Both the position numbers and the translations under genes were made by a program. DNA of 28,958 nt from a virus. Below the pieces are notes generated by a model that ran no database searches, was not told the DNA's origin, and was given only the letters and a program-made list of their open reading frames with translations. Position 1 is the first letter of the stretch; every line of letters begins with the position of its first letter. The DNA lies in the IMG/VR virus record IMGVR_UViG_3300008117_000622, positions 1-28,958 of that record; one strand, given 5' to 3'. This document shows, piece after piece, positions 22,021 to 28,958 of this stretch.

Positions 22021-23088
22021 TTATCTAGTATTTAAATCATAATCTAAACCTTGCTCTATAAATACACCTTCGACCCTTTGTAGTGGAACTCCCAAATCAT
22101 AATCGGTAGTATCGCCAACTTGAATAAAGCCTTGAATTACAAAATCAAACCTATGTGTATAAGTAGCAGTTATATAATCGTCAGCTTCATCGCCTACATA
22201 CTGGCAAGGTTGCATCTCTTCATCAGTTAGATCACTTTCAAAAATATAATTAGCTAGTGCTTTTAATATTGGTTTTAAATAGCCTTTGGCATTATCGGCA
22301 ATATCGCCACCAAGAATTGATGTTGTTGCTGGTATAACTATATAAATACTAAAACTTTGCTGTGTCGAGTTCCAGTAGTCTTCATTTGTTCTTTTGGCAG
22401 TTGATGAGTCACCGACAACTGTATCGTTTCTATAAGCTTGGTTTTGCCCCATAACAACATAAAGCCAAGTTTCTAAAACTCCGCCTAATCCTGCTGTATA
22501 AAACTCTTGTATTCTTTGAGGTGTTGCAGAATGTGCTATTCTAGTTGCTGTGCTTACTTTTATTGTGCCTTGTGCTGGCGATTGCATTGCACCAGTTGTT
22601 GTATAGCTAAACGAAGTATCTGTTATTTTAGTTATTTGTTTATAGCCATTATATCCGTCGTAATCATCAAGCAATAAAAAACCACCATTGACATTGGTAG
22701 GGTTGCCACTTACTTTAAATGTAAAAATTAATTTACTTGGCACACTTACAAGCTCCCAAGTTCCATTAAATCCAACCGCTCCTGAGATTTCAATGCTAAT
22801 TGGCAAGATTTGTGGAGCGAATAAAGACGGATCGCTTAATTTATGATCTGTCAATGCTGTTGCCGTGGCAATACCATTAGAAAAACTTATTGTGCTTAAT
22901 GCAATAGGTTCTTTTGCACCTTTAATAGTTACATAATAGCCAGTTAGTAAATTGTGATTTGTTGCCGTCGTGCAAGTTATTGTAGAACCTGCCCTTGTTA
23001 ATGATGAGGCATTAATAATACTTGAAAAATCATTTGTATATTTTGGCAAAATATCTTTTAGCCTATTAACAACTTGAATACCTTTCAT
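22021..23088 (-). CDS. Tail terminator candidate with inserted beta modules (Mu gp37 position)
   Basis: The 355-aa protein begins MKGIQVVNRLKDILP and resumes at about residue 190 with RIQEFYTAGLGGVLETWLYV, QSFSIYIVIPATTS, GYLKPILKALANYIFE and a C-terminal YTHRFDFVIQGFIQVGD, which reads like a tail-terminator-type protein of about 200 aa. Residues 29-180 are an insertion of Thr/Ser-rich beta modules: one starting SLTRAGSTITCTTATNHNLL appears to be split by a second similar module (DHKLSD, then ISGAVGFNGTWELV). It sits between the gp10-like neck protein and the DUF2635 gene. Role inferred mostly from position. Confidence 0.6.
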   Translation of the reverse strand: MKGIQVVNRLKDILPKYTNDFSSIINASSLTRAGSTITCTTATNHNLLTGYYVTIKGAKEPIALSTISFSNGIATATALTDHKLSDPSLFAPQILPISIEISGAVGFNGTWELVSVPSKLIFTFKVSGNPTNVNGGFLLLDDYDGYNGYKQITKITDTSFSYTTTGAMQSPAQGTIKVSTATRIAHSATPQRIQEFYTAGLGGVLETWLYVVMGQNQAYRNDTVVGDSSTAKRTNEDYWNSTQQSFSIYIVIPATTSILGGDIADNAKGYLKPILKALANYIFESDLTDEEMQPCQYVGDEADDYITATYTHRFDFVIQGFIQVGDTTDYDLGVPLQRVEGVFIEQGLDYDLNTR

Positions 23089-23561
23089 TTTTTGCCCCCT
23101 AGCACTTGTTTTAATTTAATATCAATATTTCTTTTAATCTTATCTTTATTTTTCATAACAGTTCTTTTAAACGGCTCTCTTGCTTCCATTTTTGATGTTC
23201 CCTCTTCTAAAAATTTTGCATACTCTGGTGCATTTTCGTTTGCCCCAAACTCTAATTCCCTGTTCCCTCGAACAGCAAAATCGACTGACTTTCTAAATTT
23301 ACCAGTTATTACCGCTGGTGTTTCGCTTGGTGCCGAAGCTGTGTGTAGTTTAGGTTTTTTTAATTTACTGCCACCAATTCCTTTATATACTTTATAACCT
23401 TTACCACTTTTTGCTTGTTTCATATCTTTATTTAGATCTACAACCAATTCTTTACCTGATATATAGAAACCTTGGCGAATTGCTTTTGTTAATTCGACTG
23501 GCAGTTCGTAAAGAAACTTTAATGTTTTTTGATTTTGCGAACCTTCTTTTACTTTTATCAT
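23085..23561 (-). CDS. HK97 gp10-like neck/tail completion protein
   Basis: The 158-aa protein has the gp10-family pattern: helical start with ELTKAIRQGFYISGKELVVD, VITGKFRKSVDFAVRG, ENAPEYAKFLEEGTSKMEAR followed by EPFKRTV. The Y-A-x-x-x-E-x-G-T-S core and the P-F that follows are the recognisable part. It joins head and tail. It overlaps neighbours at both ends by 4 nt. Confidence 0.85.
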   Translation of the reverse strand: MIKVKEGSQNQKTLKFLYELPVELTKAIRQGFYISGKELVVDLNKDMKQAKSGKGYKVYKGIGGSKLKKPKLHTASAPSETPAVITGKFRKSVDFAVRGNRELEFGANENAPEYAKFLEEGTSKMEAREPFKRTVMKNKDKIKRNIDIKLKQVLGGKK

Positions 23562-23950
23562 CTTTTATTAGCATTGATTGTTTTATCGCCTTTTTCAATA
23601 CTTCTTAATCTAATAATTTTATCGTCAATATCAATATTATCGGTATTTACAATCTTGTAATAAATATTTTGATACTCAATCCATAATTGTTTATCTAATG
23701 GTATTGATGAGTTGTAGCGAACATAAAAATCAGTGTTAATCCCTTTTTCAATATTAACTCCATCTATAAATTCTCTTGCTGTGTTTGTTTTTACCATCGC
23801 CCAAACTGTTGCTATTGTTGTAAAGCCAACTGTTGCCGAACTGTTAGGGGCATTGTTTGGAATAATTGCAGTGGTTAGAATTTTAATTCTTTTATCAAAA
23901 TCACTAGTGCAAATCTTCTTTACATTTTTCTTTATTGATTGGCATTTCAT
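23558..23950 (-). CDS. Head closure / head-tail adaptor protein (SPP1 gp16-like)
   Basis: The 130-aa protein is beta-barrel-like: FDKRIKILTTAIIPNN, FTTIATVWAMVKTNTAREFI, NIEKGINTDFYVRYNSSI and WIEYQNIYYKIVNTDNID. This is the head-closure Hc1 pattern (W-A-x-V then R-E then the F-x-V-R-Y strand). It lies between the gp6-like connector and gp10-like protein and overlaps both by 4 nt, the conserved HK97-type order. Confidence 0.85.
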   Translation of the reverse strand: MKCQSIKKNVKKICTSDFDKRIKILTTAIIPNNAPNSSATVGFTTIATVWAMVKTNTAREFIDGVNIEKGINTDFYVRYNSSIPLDKQLWIEYQNIYYKIVNTDNIDIDDKIIRLRSIEKGDKTINANKR

Positions 23951-24510
23951 AAAAAGAATTTTTGTGGTATAATGTAGGGGTAGAATAAAGACTTAAAAAG
24001 AGAGTTGTTTTCAATTACACAATCGCCTGAGTTTTCGTAAAGGTAGGCACAAACACTTAAACAAGCTTGCTTGATAGCTTCTGGTCTGTTAGGGTAATCG
24101 GCTTTAAATGTAATTATAACTGCTTGCTTACGATCGTAAGTGCTAGGGAATTGTTTATCTTTTTTTATGTAAATTGATGAATAATACTGGTCGTCAGTAA
24201 AATAATAATCATTAGAACTTAATGTTTGTAGTGTGTTATCAATATCATAATATTGTATTGATGTGATCGATTTTAGTTTGCTTCTTTTAACTTCTATTCC
24301 GTTGCATTGTGGGAATGTATCAAGATATAACTTAAATTCTTTTTCGACAAATTCTCTACCAGTTATATTCTCGCCGATTTGTCTAGATACTTTGATAAAT
24401 GGTGTCAAAATATTATCAAAATCAGTGCCGTCAATTCGCAAAAATGTTTTTATCTCGGCAAGTGTCAAAACTTCTGTTGTGGCATCTGTTAATAATACTA
24501 TGGATTGCAT
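23947..24510 (-). CDS. Phage head-tail connector, HK97 gp6-like
   Basis: The 187-aa protein starts with the gp6-family motif LTLAEIKTFLRIDGTDFDNI and LTPFIKVSRQIGENITGREF, then EFKLYLDTFP, and a late AIKQACLSVCAYLYENSGD. The N-terminal half is helical and the later part beta-rich, as in the phiE125 gp8-type members. It forms the connector ring beneath the portal. Its ATG overlaps the end of the previous gene by 13 nt. Confidence 0.85.
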   Translation of the reverse strand: MQSIVLLTDATTEVLTLAEIKTFLRIDGTDFDNILTPFIKVSRQIGENITGREFVEKEFKLYLDTFPQCNGIEVKRSKLKSITSIQYYDIDNTLQTLSSNDYYFTDDQYYSSIYIKKDKQFPSTYDRKQAVIITFKADYPNRPEAIKQACLSVCAYLYENSGDCVIENNSLFKSLFYPYIIPQKFFL

Positions 24511-24839
24511 ATAATTTTTATTTTTCTTTCACCTGCTTCGGCAGAACTTGAAACTAAACGAATAAAATTAAAAGGGTTATCGTAATTACTTTCAATTTCA
24601 ATAAATTTGTTAGATGCTACTTTAATTTCTTTTGCAGTTCCTGAGCTTGAGCCATATAATTGATAAAAAGTAATGTTATCAAGTGAACCTTCGACAAACA
24701 ATTTAACGCCAGTAAAAGCACTTGGTATTAATACACCAATTAAATGAGTTCCGCCAAGTTCGTAAGCAGTGGAGGTTGTGCTACCATTTGGTATTACTAA
24801 TTCTACAAATTCTCTTGTGTTTTGAAAATTACTCGGCAT
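24498..24839 (-). CDS. Small beta-rich structural protein of unknown function
   Basis: The 113-aa protein is predicted all-beta: REFVELVIPNGSTTSTAYEL, TFYQLYGSSSGTAKEIKVA and FNFIRLVSSSAEAGERKIKI. The composition and position, between decoration-type and connector genes, fit a minor head or fibre-like component of the capsid. It overlaps its upstream neighbour by 11 nt. The family is not recognised by name; similar short proteins are frequent in this slot in marine phages. Confidence 0.6.
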   Translation of the reverse strand: MPSNFQNTREFVELVIPNGSTTSTAYELGGTHLIGVLIPSAFTGVKLFVEGSLDNITFYQLYGSSSGTAKEIKVASNKFIEIESNYDNPFNFIRLVSSSAEAGERKIKIICNP

Positions 24840-25056
24840 TTTTATTTATTTTTTTTGTTTTAAATTGTTTATTTTCTAAATTGTCAATTGCCTTATCTTC
24901 GTATTCGTCAATAGCTAATTCACCCCAGCCCTCTTTTAAAAATACTTCGGCTAATTCGTCGTAAATATCGTAAATCTCACCTTGTAAATACTCAAAACAT
25001 TGAGTGCCAGTTTGATTTTTTGAAGCTACGGTGGTTTTTAAAACTTTAATTTCCAT
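24829..25056 (-). CDS. Small acidic protein of unknown function
   Basis: The 75-aa protein (ATG at 25056) reads MEIKVLKTTVASKNQTG, then YLQGEIYDIYDELAEVFLKE and GWGELAIDEYEDKAIDNLEN, with a Lys-rich end. The pattern is of a short beta start and acidic helix, as in small head-assembly proteins placed after the capsid gene. It is the first gene after the terminator at 25075-25101, so it depends on read-through or a promoter I could not identify. A TTG three codons upstream is less likely as start. Confidence 0.6.
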   Translation of the reverse strand: MEIKVLKTTVASKNQTGTQCFEYLQGEIYDIYDELAEVFLKEGWGELAIDEYEDKAIDNLENKQFKTKKINKNAE

Positions 25057-25074
25057 ATTAAACAATTTAATTAA

Positions 25075-25101
25075 TAAAAAGAGGGGCTTTTACACCCCTC
25101 T
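25075..25101 (-). terminator. Rho-independent terminator after the capsid genes
   Basis: On the leftward strand a 7-bp stem AGAGGGG/CCCCTCT around an 8-nt loop is followed by TTTTTATTAATT. It lies eight bases past the decoration-protein stop, inside the structural operon. Confidence 0.8.
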
Positions 25102-25108
25102 AATTAAT

Positions 25109-25510
25109 TTATGCAACTGGTTTAGATTTTGGGTTTCCAAGAATAACAGAAGCACCAGCAGTTAAGCCAGTTGTTACACCTGTTGAAACAAAAGATAATT
25201 TTTGATATCTTTTAGTTCCAATGTATCCAAATCTTGAACGAGAATGAGCAGTTGAAAGAGCGGCATCAGCCTCTAATCCAACTAAGTCCTCATCGGCAAC
25301 AGATCCGCTATAAGAACCTGAAACATCACTTTCTTGTAAAAGTGGGGTTATAGTTCCGTCGGTTCTTGCACCAGTCATGCATTCATATGTTACTGATTCG
25401 TAACCTTGTGTGTCAACCTCAACACCACTAGTTGTGGTGTTGGTTGTAATTGAAGCAATATTTAAAGCATTTACTATTCTAATATTGTTTTTTAGGTCTC
25501 TACTAGCCAT
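25109..25510 (-). CDS. Probable head decoration protein
   Basis: The 133-aa protein directly follows the major capsid gene: MASRDLKNNIRIVNALNIAS, then GVEVDTQGYESVTYECMTGA, TPLLQESDVSGSYSGSVADE and TAGASVILGNPKSKPVA. It is small, beta-rich and Cys-poor. It has the strongest ribosome site in the head region (AAGGAG, eight bases before ATG) and is followed by a strong terminator, both suggesting a high-copy structural protein. Capsid decoration or stabilisation is the best guess. I recognise it only as a conserved phage hypothetical. Confidence 0.65.
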   Translation of the reverse strand: MASRDLKNNIRIVNALNIASITTNTTTSGVEVDTQGYESVTYECMTGARTDGTITPLLQESDVSGSYSGSVADEDLVGLEADAALSTAHSRSRFGYIGTKRYQKLSFVSTGVTTGLTAGASVILGNPKSKPVA

Positions 25511-25537
25511 ATTATTTTCTCCTTTTTAAATTAATTA

Positions 25538-26719
25538 TTATGCTGAAACTTTAAGCTTTCTCAAGCCTTCAGTTAAAACAACCTGTCCGCCAGTTCTTTT
25601 ATAAACAATAAATCGTCTTTTGCCTATAATTGCCTGAGTGTATGGATCTTCAATTAATTCAAAATTGACATTATCTACAATGTAATAACATTTACGATAA
25701 TCGCCAAGAATAATTGGGAAAGTTCCAGCTCCTACATTCGGCATATCATTAGCCAAAACATAAGGCAAACCAGCGATAGTGTTTGGCATATCACGGCTAC
25801 CAAGGCTAGGAACGAATAAATATTGACCGTATGTATCTTTTAATGTTCTAATATGAGAATTAAGAGTTTTACGGTTTAACATCCAAGTTAAATTATAGCC
25901 TGTTGGGATTTCGCCTTGTATTGCATAAAGAGAATCACCAGTTAAAGCCGTTGCACTTCCTGTGTTAGTTTCGCCAATTCCTGAAGCCGATAATAATCCC
26001 AATGGTTTATTAACACCGTTTCCGCTAATAAAAGCTGCACCTTCTAGTCTTGCCATATCTTCGGCAATATCGCTAGTGATTTCATTTCTCATATTAAAAG
26101 CAGAATCATTCAATAATTCAAAAGAAATATCAGTATAAACCATCAATTTTTCAGCTTTGATAGTGTCTTTTCCGTAAGTTGAATTAGATTGAGTTGAAGT
26201 TTGAGCTTCTCCTACCCATCCACCAGCAACTAAACCAGTTCTTTTTGGAAAACTAATTTCTCCTCCTTTACTGTCACCAATGGTAATAACTCTGGCAACC
26301 GAACGAACTGGTGAAACCTCGGTAATTTTTTTAATGATTTCATTTGCATATTCGGCAGGAGCTAAATAACCGCCTTCAGTATTATCGCCTTGGCGAAGAA
26401 ATTTAACCTCAGGATTGACTGACATTTTTACAGCACCTTTAATTAAAAGCTCTTCAAAAGATTTATACTCTTGAGTTTTGGCTTGCTTCTCATCTCCACC
26501 TAAACCTCTTTTAAGATCGGCTTCAATTGAATTAAGTCTATTTTCTAATTCTTCGGTTCTGTTAGCTTTTTCTTGAATTTCTTTTAATTTAGCTTGATTT
26601 TTTGCTTCTTGCAAATCAAGTAAAGAGTTAATTTTGGCTTCTTGCTCAGGAGATAATCTTTTAGTTTCATCCCTTAGTGCATTTAAAGCCTCCATATGTT
26701 TTTGTTCAAAATCTGACAT
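25538..26719 (-). CDS. Major capsid protein, HK97 fold
   Basis: The 393-aa protein has an N-terminal coiled-coil scaffold-like delta domain (residues about 1-100: ALRDETKRLSPEQEAKINSL, LKEIQEKANRTEELENRLNS) that the adjacent protease would remove. The mature part follows: GGYLAPAEYANEIIKKITEV, SPVRSVARVITIGDSKGGEI, FPKRTGLVAGGWVGEAQTST, RLEGAAFISGNGVNKPLGLL and the P-domain pattern WMLNRKTLNSHIRTLKDTYG. It is a standard HK97-type major capsid protein. The leader is A-rich without a clear ribosome site. Confidence 0.95.
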   Translation of the reverse strand: MSDFEQKHMEALNALRDETKRLSPEQEAKINSLLDLQEAKNQAKLKEIQEKANRTEELENRLNSIEADLKRGLGGDEKQAKTQEYKSFEELLIKGAVKMSVNPEVKFLRQGDNTEGGYLAPAEYANEIIKKITEVSPVRSVARVITIGDSKGGEISFPKRTGLVAGGWVGEAQTSTQSNSTYGKDTIKAEKLMVYTDISFELLNDSAFNMRNEITSDIAEDMARLEGAAFISGNGVNKPLGLLSASGIGETNTGSATALTGDSLYAIQGEIPTGYNLTWMLNRKTLNSHIRTLKDTYGQYLFVPSLGSRDMPNTIAGLPYVLANDMPNVGAGTFPIILGDYRKCYYIVDNVNFELIEDPYTQAIIGKRRFIVYKRTGGQVVLTEGLRKLKVSA

Positions 26720-26724
26720 ATTGT

Positions 26725-27393
26725 TTATTTTTTTAAATTATTTATAAAATTGTTTAAATCTGTAATGATTTTTTGTTTTGTTGCATCAGCATCTCGCTGA
26801 TTATCTTGGCTAGCATCTCGCTGGCTTGAGAATTCTTTTATTTTACTTATTAGTGTTTTAGCTTCCGTGTTTGAAAAGCCGTTATCTTTTAATGTTTGCT
26901 CAATGTCCCTTAATGTTTCAAACGATTTAAAGCCAGTTACTAGGGCTCGTGAGTTCATTGCTTTTGTTACTAACGATACCTCAAACAAATCAATTTCTTT
27001 TAATAATCTAATACCATCTTTTGCCATATCATAATTTTTAGTAAAAAAACCAATTGACATTTCTTTTATAGATCCAACTTTCATTTGTGGAATAATCCGC
27101 CCAGATACCAAAGTATCATCTTTTGGCAAATTGCCTTTAATAAACAATCCCTTATCATCCTCATATAATTGCACCGATACTCCAATAACTTCGCTCATTT
27201 GGTGTTGCCATAAAATAGGCACTTGTGAATTTTTAGCTAACGAATTAGAAAAAGCACCACGAATAACGACATCATCGCCGTGATCTATGTTATTAAAAGT
27301 TGATGCATAACCTTCAAAAGTAAAAATATTATTTTCTTCGGCGGTTGCCTTTACTTCAAACGGAAATGATTTTATTTCTTTTTCTATTTTCAC
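26725..27393 (-). CDS. Prohead protease, peptidase S78 (HK97 gp4-like)
   Basis: The 222-aa protein starts at a GTG. The S78 signature is clear: FEGYASTFNNIDHGDDVVI, RGAF, PILWQHQ with the catalytic His, GLFIKGNLPKDD and KEMSIGF with the catalytic Ser, then EIDLFEVSLVTKAMN. The last about 60 residues are a polar, helical tail. It cleaves the capsid delta domain during maturation. It lies five bases before the capsid ATG. Upstream is the divergent 95-aa gene. Confidence 0.93.
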   Translation of the reverse strand: MKIEKEIKSFPFEVKATAEENNIFTFEGYASTFNNIDHGDDVVIRGAFSNSLAKNSQVPILWQHQMSEVIGVSVQLYEDDKGLFIKGNLPKDDTLVSGRIIPQMKVGSIKEMSIGFFTKNYDMAKDGIRLLKEIDLFEVSLVTKAMNSRALVTGFKSFETLRDIEQTLKDNGFSNTEAKTLISKIKEFSSQRDASQDNQRDADATKQKIITDLNNFINNLKK

Positions 27394-27413
27394 AATTAAA
27401 AAATGTTAATTTG

Positions 27414-27431
27414 TATTGACAATAATATTGT
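27414..27431. promoter_or_regulatory. Overlapping palindromes over a -35 element
   Basis: TATTG-A-CAATA (27414-27424) and ACAATA-A-TATTGT (27419-27431) are perfect odd-centred dyads that overlap each other and the TTGACA of the rightward promoter. They look like an operator for a small dimeric repressor. Confidence 0.55.
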
Positions 27432-27444
27432 ATATCTTTAAATT
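27416..27444 (+). promoter_or_regulatory. Sigma70-like promoter for the 95-aa gene
   Basis: TTGACA (27416-27421), 17-bp spacer, TAAATT (27439-27444, four of six) drive rightward toward the ATG at 27482, with an estimated 30-nt leader. The -35 is a perfect match and lies within a dyad. Confidence 0.5.
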
Positions 27445-27481
27445 TATATTGTTTTATATTTAAAAATCATTATAAAAAACT

Positions 27482-27769
27482 ATGAATATTAACATTAATA
27501 TTAAATTTAACGGCTCTTATTTATTTTTTAGATGGGTTTTGCAACACTATAAAAAGCAATTACCTTATAATGGCGAGGTTAAGCAGTTTGCGATTGAAAA
27601 CAATTACTGCCCTAAGATATGCGACCAGTGGAGGAATTATGGAGTTGGTTATAGAGTTTGGAATTTGCTATATAAAGACTTAATTATTAGTTTTTTGATG
27701 GGTAAAATAGATAATGCAAATATTTATGAGCTTGAAAAAAAATTTTTAGGCTTAAAACAAAAAAAATAA
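27482..27769 (+). CDS. 95-aa protein of unknown function, opposite strand
   Basis: The only rightward gene in the head module, placed between the minor head and protease genes; its stop is one base from the stop of the minor head gene. It encodes a basic, aromatic-rich, probably helical protein (YLFFRWVLQHYKKQLPYNGE, KICDQWRNYGVGYRVWNLLY). Aromatic and helix spacing faintly recall small SAM-like domains (YozE type), but I do not trust this. It has its own promoter with operator-like dyads, suggesting expression out of phase with the late operon: a moron, a superinfection factor or a regulator. No ribosome site is evident. Confidence 0.65.
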   Translation: MNININIKFNGSYLFFRWVLQHYKKQLPYNGEVKQFAIENNYCPKICDQWRNYGVGYRVWNLLYKDLIISFLMGKIDNANIYELEKKFLGLKQKK

Positions 27770-27770
27770 T

Positions 27771-28931
27771 TTACTTATCTTTATATTTTTCCCATATATT
27801 AGTAGACCAAGTCCTTCCTGCATCGGAACCCCATAAGTCCCAAGCAATCCGCCAAGTTGTAGGTTCGCCATCCCTAAACTCGTAATGAGTTGAGCGATAA
27901 TTGCCGTGCCTAGAAAAAAAAGAATACATCCTTTTGACTGTTGTTAAAGTTAAATTCTCTCTATTTTTTAATTGATTAGCTCTTGCAACTCCAACAGCTG
28001 TTCCACCCCTGCCATATTTTTGCCTCCATTCTAAGGCTCTTGCTCCTGCTGTTGCCATCGCTTCGGTAGGTTTGAAAGTTTCAGTTGCTTTTGCTTCAAA
28101 AGATTTTTTGCCAAACTTATTAGAATAATCGGCAATACAACGACAGCCAATTGACTCCTCGGCTGGCAAGTTAGGATCTCTTGGGAATTTTGCACTACTG
28201 CCACCAACTAAAAAATTATCATTAACATTGACTTGTTGAAAATCAGCTTGTGCATGTGTTATTCTAGTTCTTTTATCAAGCAAAGCGACCCAAGTTTTAA
28301 GCACTTCAATTGGCTTGCCGTCAACTTCTAATTGTGCTTCATCAATAAGCTCGCCCTCTTCTTGCCTAGTCCAGCTTTCGGTTAAACCAACAACTTGTGA
28401 GGCGATTAATTGAGTTCTTGCTTCGCTTTTATCAAGTAAGTTTATTTTAATATTTCTTGCAATAATAATCCACTCAGGCAAAGCCTTTTGATTGTTAAAC
28501 TTAATCTCTTCTTGTGATATTGCTAACAATATTTCTTTTGCATTTGTTTCGGTTATATATTTTGCTTGCCTTTCACTTTCATTGGCAATAAAGAATGTAG
28601 CGGACTCTTGGAATTGTGTATTGACTTCTTTTAATTTTTCTTTTACTTTTGGATCTGTAATCTCTTTTGTTTCAAAATCAATGCCAAAGTTTAAGCCTTT
28701 TTGTTGCAAGTCTTCTCGTAAAGTAAAACCAAACTCTTTTATTGTTTTTCGCATTATATCCCTGACCTCTTTTAAAAACTCTGGGTAATAATTATTTGCC
28801 AACTCACTAGAATTTATATTGCCATTTTTACGATAAATACTTTCGGCATCATTTGCCATATTTTTAAATATAGCCTTGATTTTAGGTATAGAATTAGCTT
28901 CTAACTTTCTTTTGCGAACATCAATTTCCAT
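27771..28931 (-). CDS. Minor head protein, Mu gpF/SPP1 gp7-like, with extra C-terminal domain
   Basis: The 386-aa protein has a long helical N-terminus (1-165), then the minor head core: SQVVGLTESWTRQEEGELID, TWVALLDKRTRITHAQAD and the terminal IGCRCIADYS with the usual C-R-C. After that core (from about residue 286) comes an extra domain of about 100 residues: ATAGARALEWRQKYGRGGTA, VGVARANQLKNRENLTLTTV, KRMYSFFSRHGNY, then RIAWDLWGSDAGRTW. I know this element from phage protease or head proteins, especially in marine phages, where it is often at another protein's end. Role inside the capsid is unknown. Confidence 0.88.
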   Translation of the reverse strand: MEIDVRKRKLEANSIPKIKAIFKNMANDAESIYRKNGNINSSELANNYYPEFLKEVRDIMRKTIKEFGFTLREDLQQKGLNFGIDFETKEITDPKVKEKLKEVNTQFQESATFFIANESERQAKYITETNAKEILLAISQEEIKFNNQKALPEWIIIARNIKINLLDKSEARTQLIASQVVGLTESWTRQEEGELIDEAQLEVDGKPIEVLKTWVALLDKRTRITHAQADFQQVNVNDNFLVGGSSAKFPRDPNLPAEESIGCRCIADYSNKFGKKSFEAKATETFKPTEAMATAGARALEWRQKYGRGGTAVGVARANQLKNRENLTLTTVKRMYSFFSRHGNYRSTHYEFRDGEPTTWRIAWDLWGSDAGRTWSTNIWEKYKDK

Positions 28932-28958
28932 AGTATTCTTTTGCTTTTAATTCTATAT
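28921..28958 (-). CDS. C-terminal tip of an upstream gene, possibly portal (partial)
   Basis: On the leftward strand a frame open from the window edge reads IELKAKEYYGN and stops at TGA (28923-28921), overlapping the minor head start by 11 nt. That is the overlap style of this operon, and the gene before a minor head protein is usually portal. Another frame is also open here, so the call is weak. Confidence 0.3.
   Translation of the reverse strand, partial: IELKAKEYYGN

Noticed and set aside
27482-27769. Assigning the 95-aa protein to the YozE-like SAM family
   Set aside because: Only a loose aromatic and helix spacing resemblance; no diagnostic motif, so left as unknown.
1-28958. tRNA genes, insertion sequences or attachment sites
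   Set aside because: I saw no cloverleaf-like sequence, transposase or integrase motif, and no long terminal repeats in the window.

Overview
The window is part of an AT-rich (roughly 30% GC by eye) tailed-phage or prophage genome. Most of it, about 2.5 kb to the right edge, is one leftward structural and lysis operon. Read from the right edge: minor head protein with an unusual C-terminal extension, S78 prohead protease, HK97-fold major capsid protein, a probable decoration protein, head-tail connectors, a tail terminator candidate, then a Mu-type contractile tail (DUF2635-like protein, sheath, tube, tail assembly chaperone with a probable -1 frameshift, tape measure, gp43/N-like, gp44/P-like, spike, gp46-like, baseplate J/gp47, gp48-like), fibre genes with DUF4376-type partners, and a lysis region. 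So a HK97-type head module sits beside a Mu-type tail module. Portal, terminase and any integrase or transposase lie outside the window. A lipoprotein gene nested in a membrane-protein gene (spanin-like layout) points to a Gram-negative host. AT-rich composition and phage protein style would fit an alphaproteobacterium such as a SAR11 or Rickettsiales relative, but this is only inference.

Left end (1-2154): a rightward cluster with the end of an unknown gene, an HTH protein, a tiny membrane protein, a small GNAT acetyltransferase and a beta-class DNA N6/N4 methyltransferase. The genes are joined by stop-start overlaps, and two junctions share a 26-bp repeat.

Convergent region (2155-2545): no protein gene, but dense non-coding structure. 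It holds a 10-bp-arm inverted repeat, seven GATAAAC motifs in two clusters (one with four units at an exact 11-bp period), a strong sigma70-like promoter immediately after the repeats, and about 45 bp further on a rho-independent terminator. Together these predict an iteron-like control site driving a small RNA of about 70 nt. This is the best candidate here for something undescribed.

Lysis region (2546-6401): staphylococcal-nuclease homologue, membrane protein, DUF5675 protein, lipoprotein nested in a two-TM protein, and two permuted papain-like (NlpC/P60-type) proteins flanking a holin-like protein.

Fibre region (6410-12643): one giant repeat-rich fibre, three smaller fibre-like proteins and two chaperone-like proteins. 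Baseplate, tail and head follow (12661-28931).

Two genes inside the leftward operon face the other way. One is the baseplate spike (15064-15543), an essential late structural protein, preceded by TTGCCA-17-TATACT. The other is a 95-aa protein (27482-27769) between protease and minor head protein, preceded by TTGACA-17-TAAATT overlapped by palindromes. All functional calls come from reading motifs and gene order; no database search was run.
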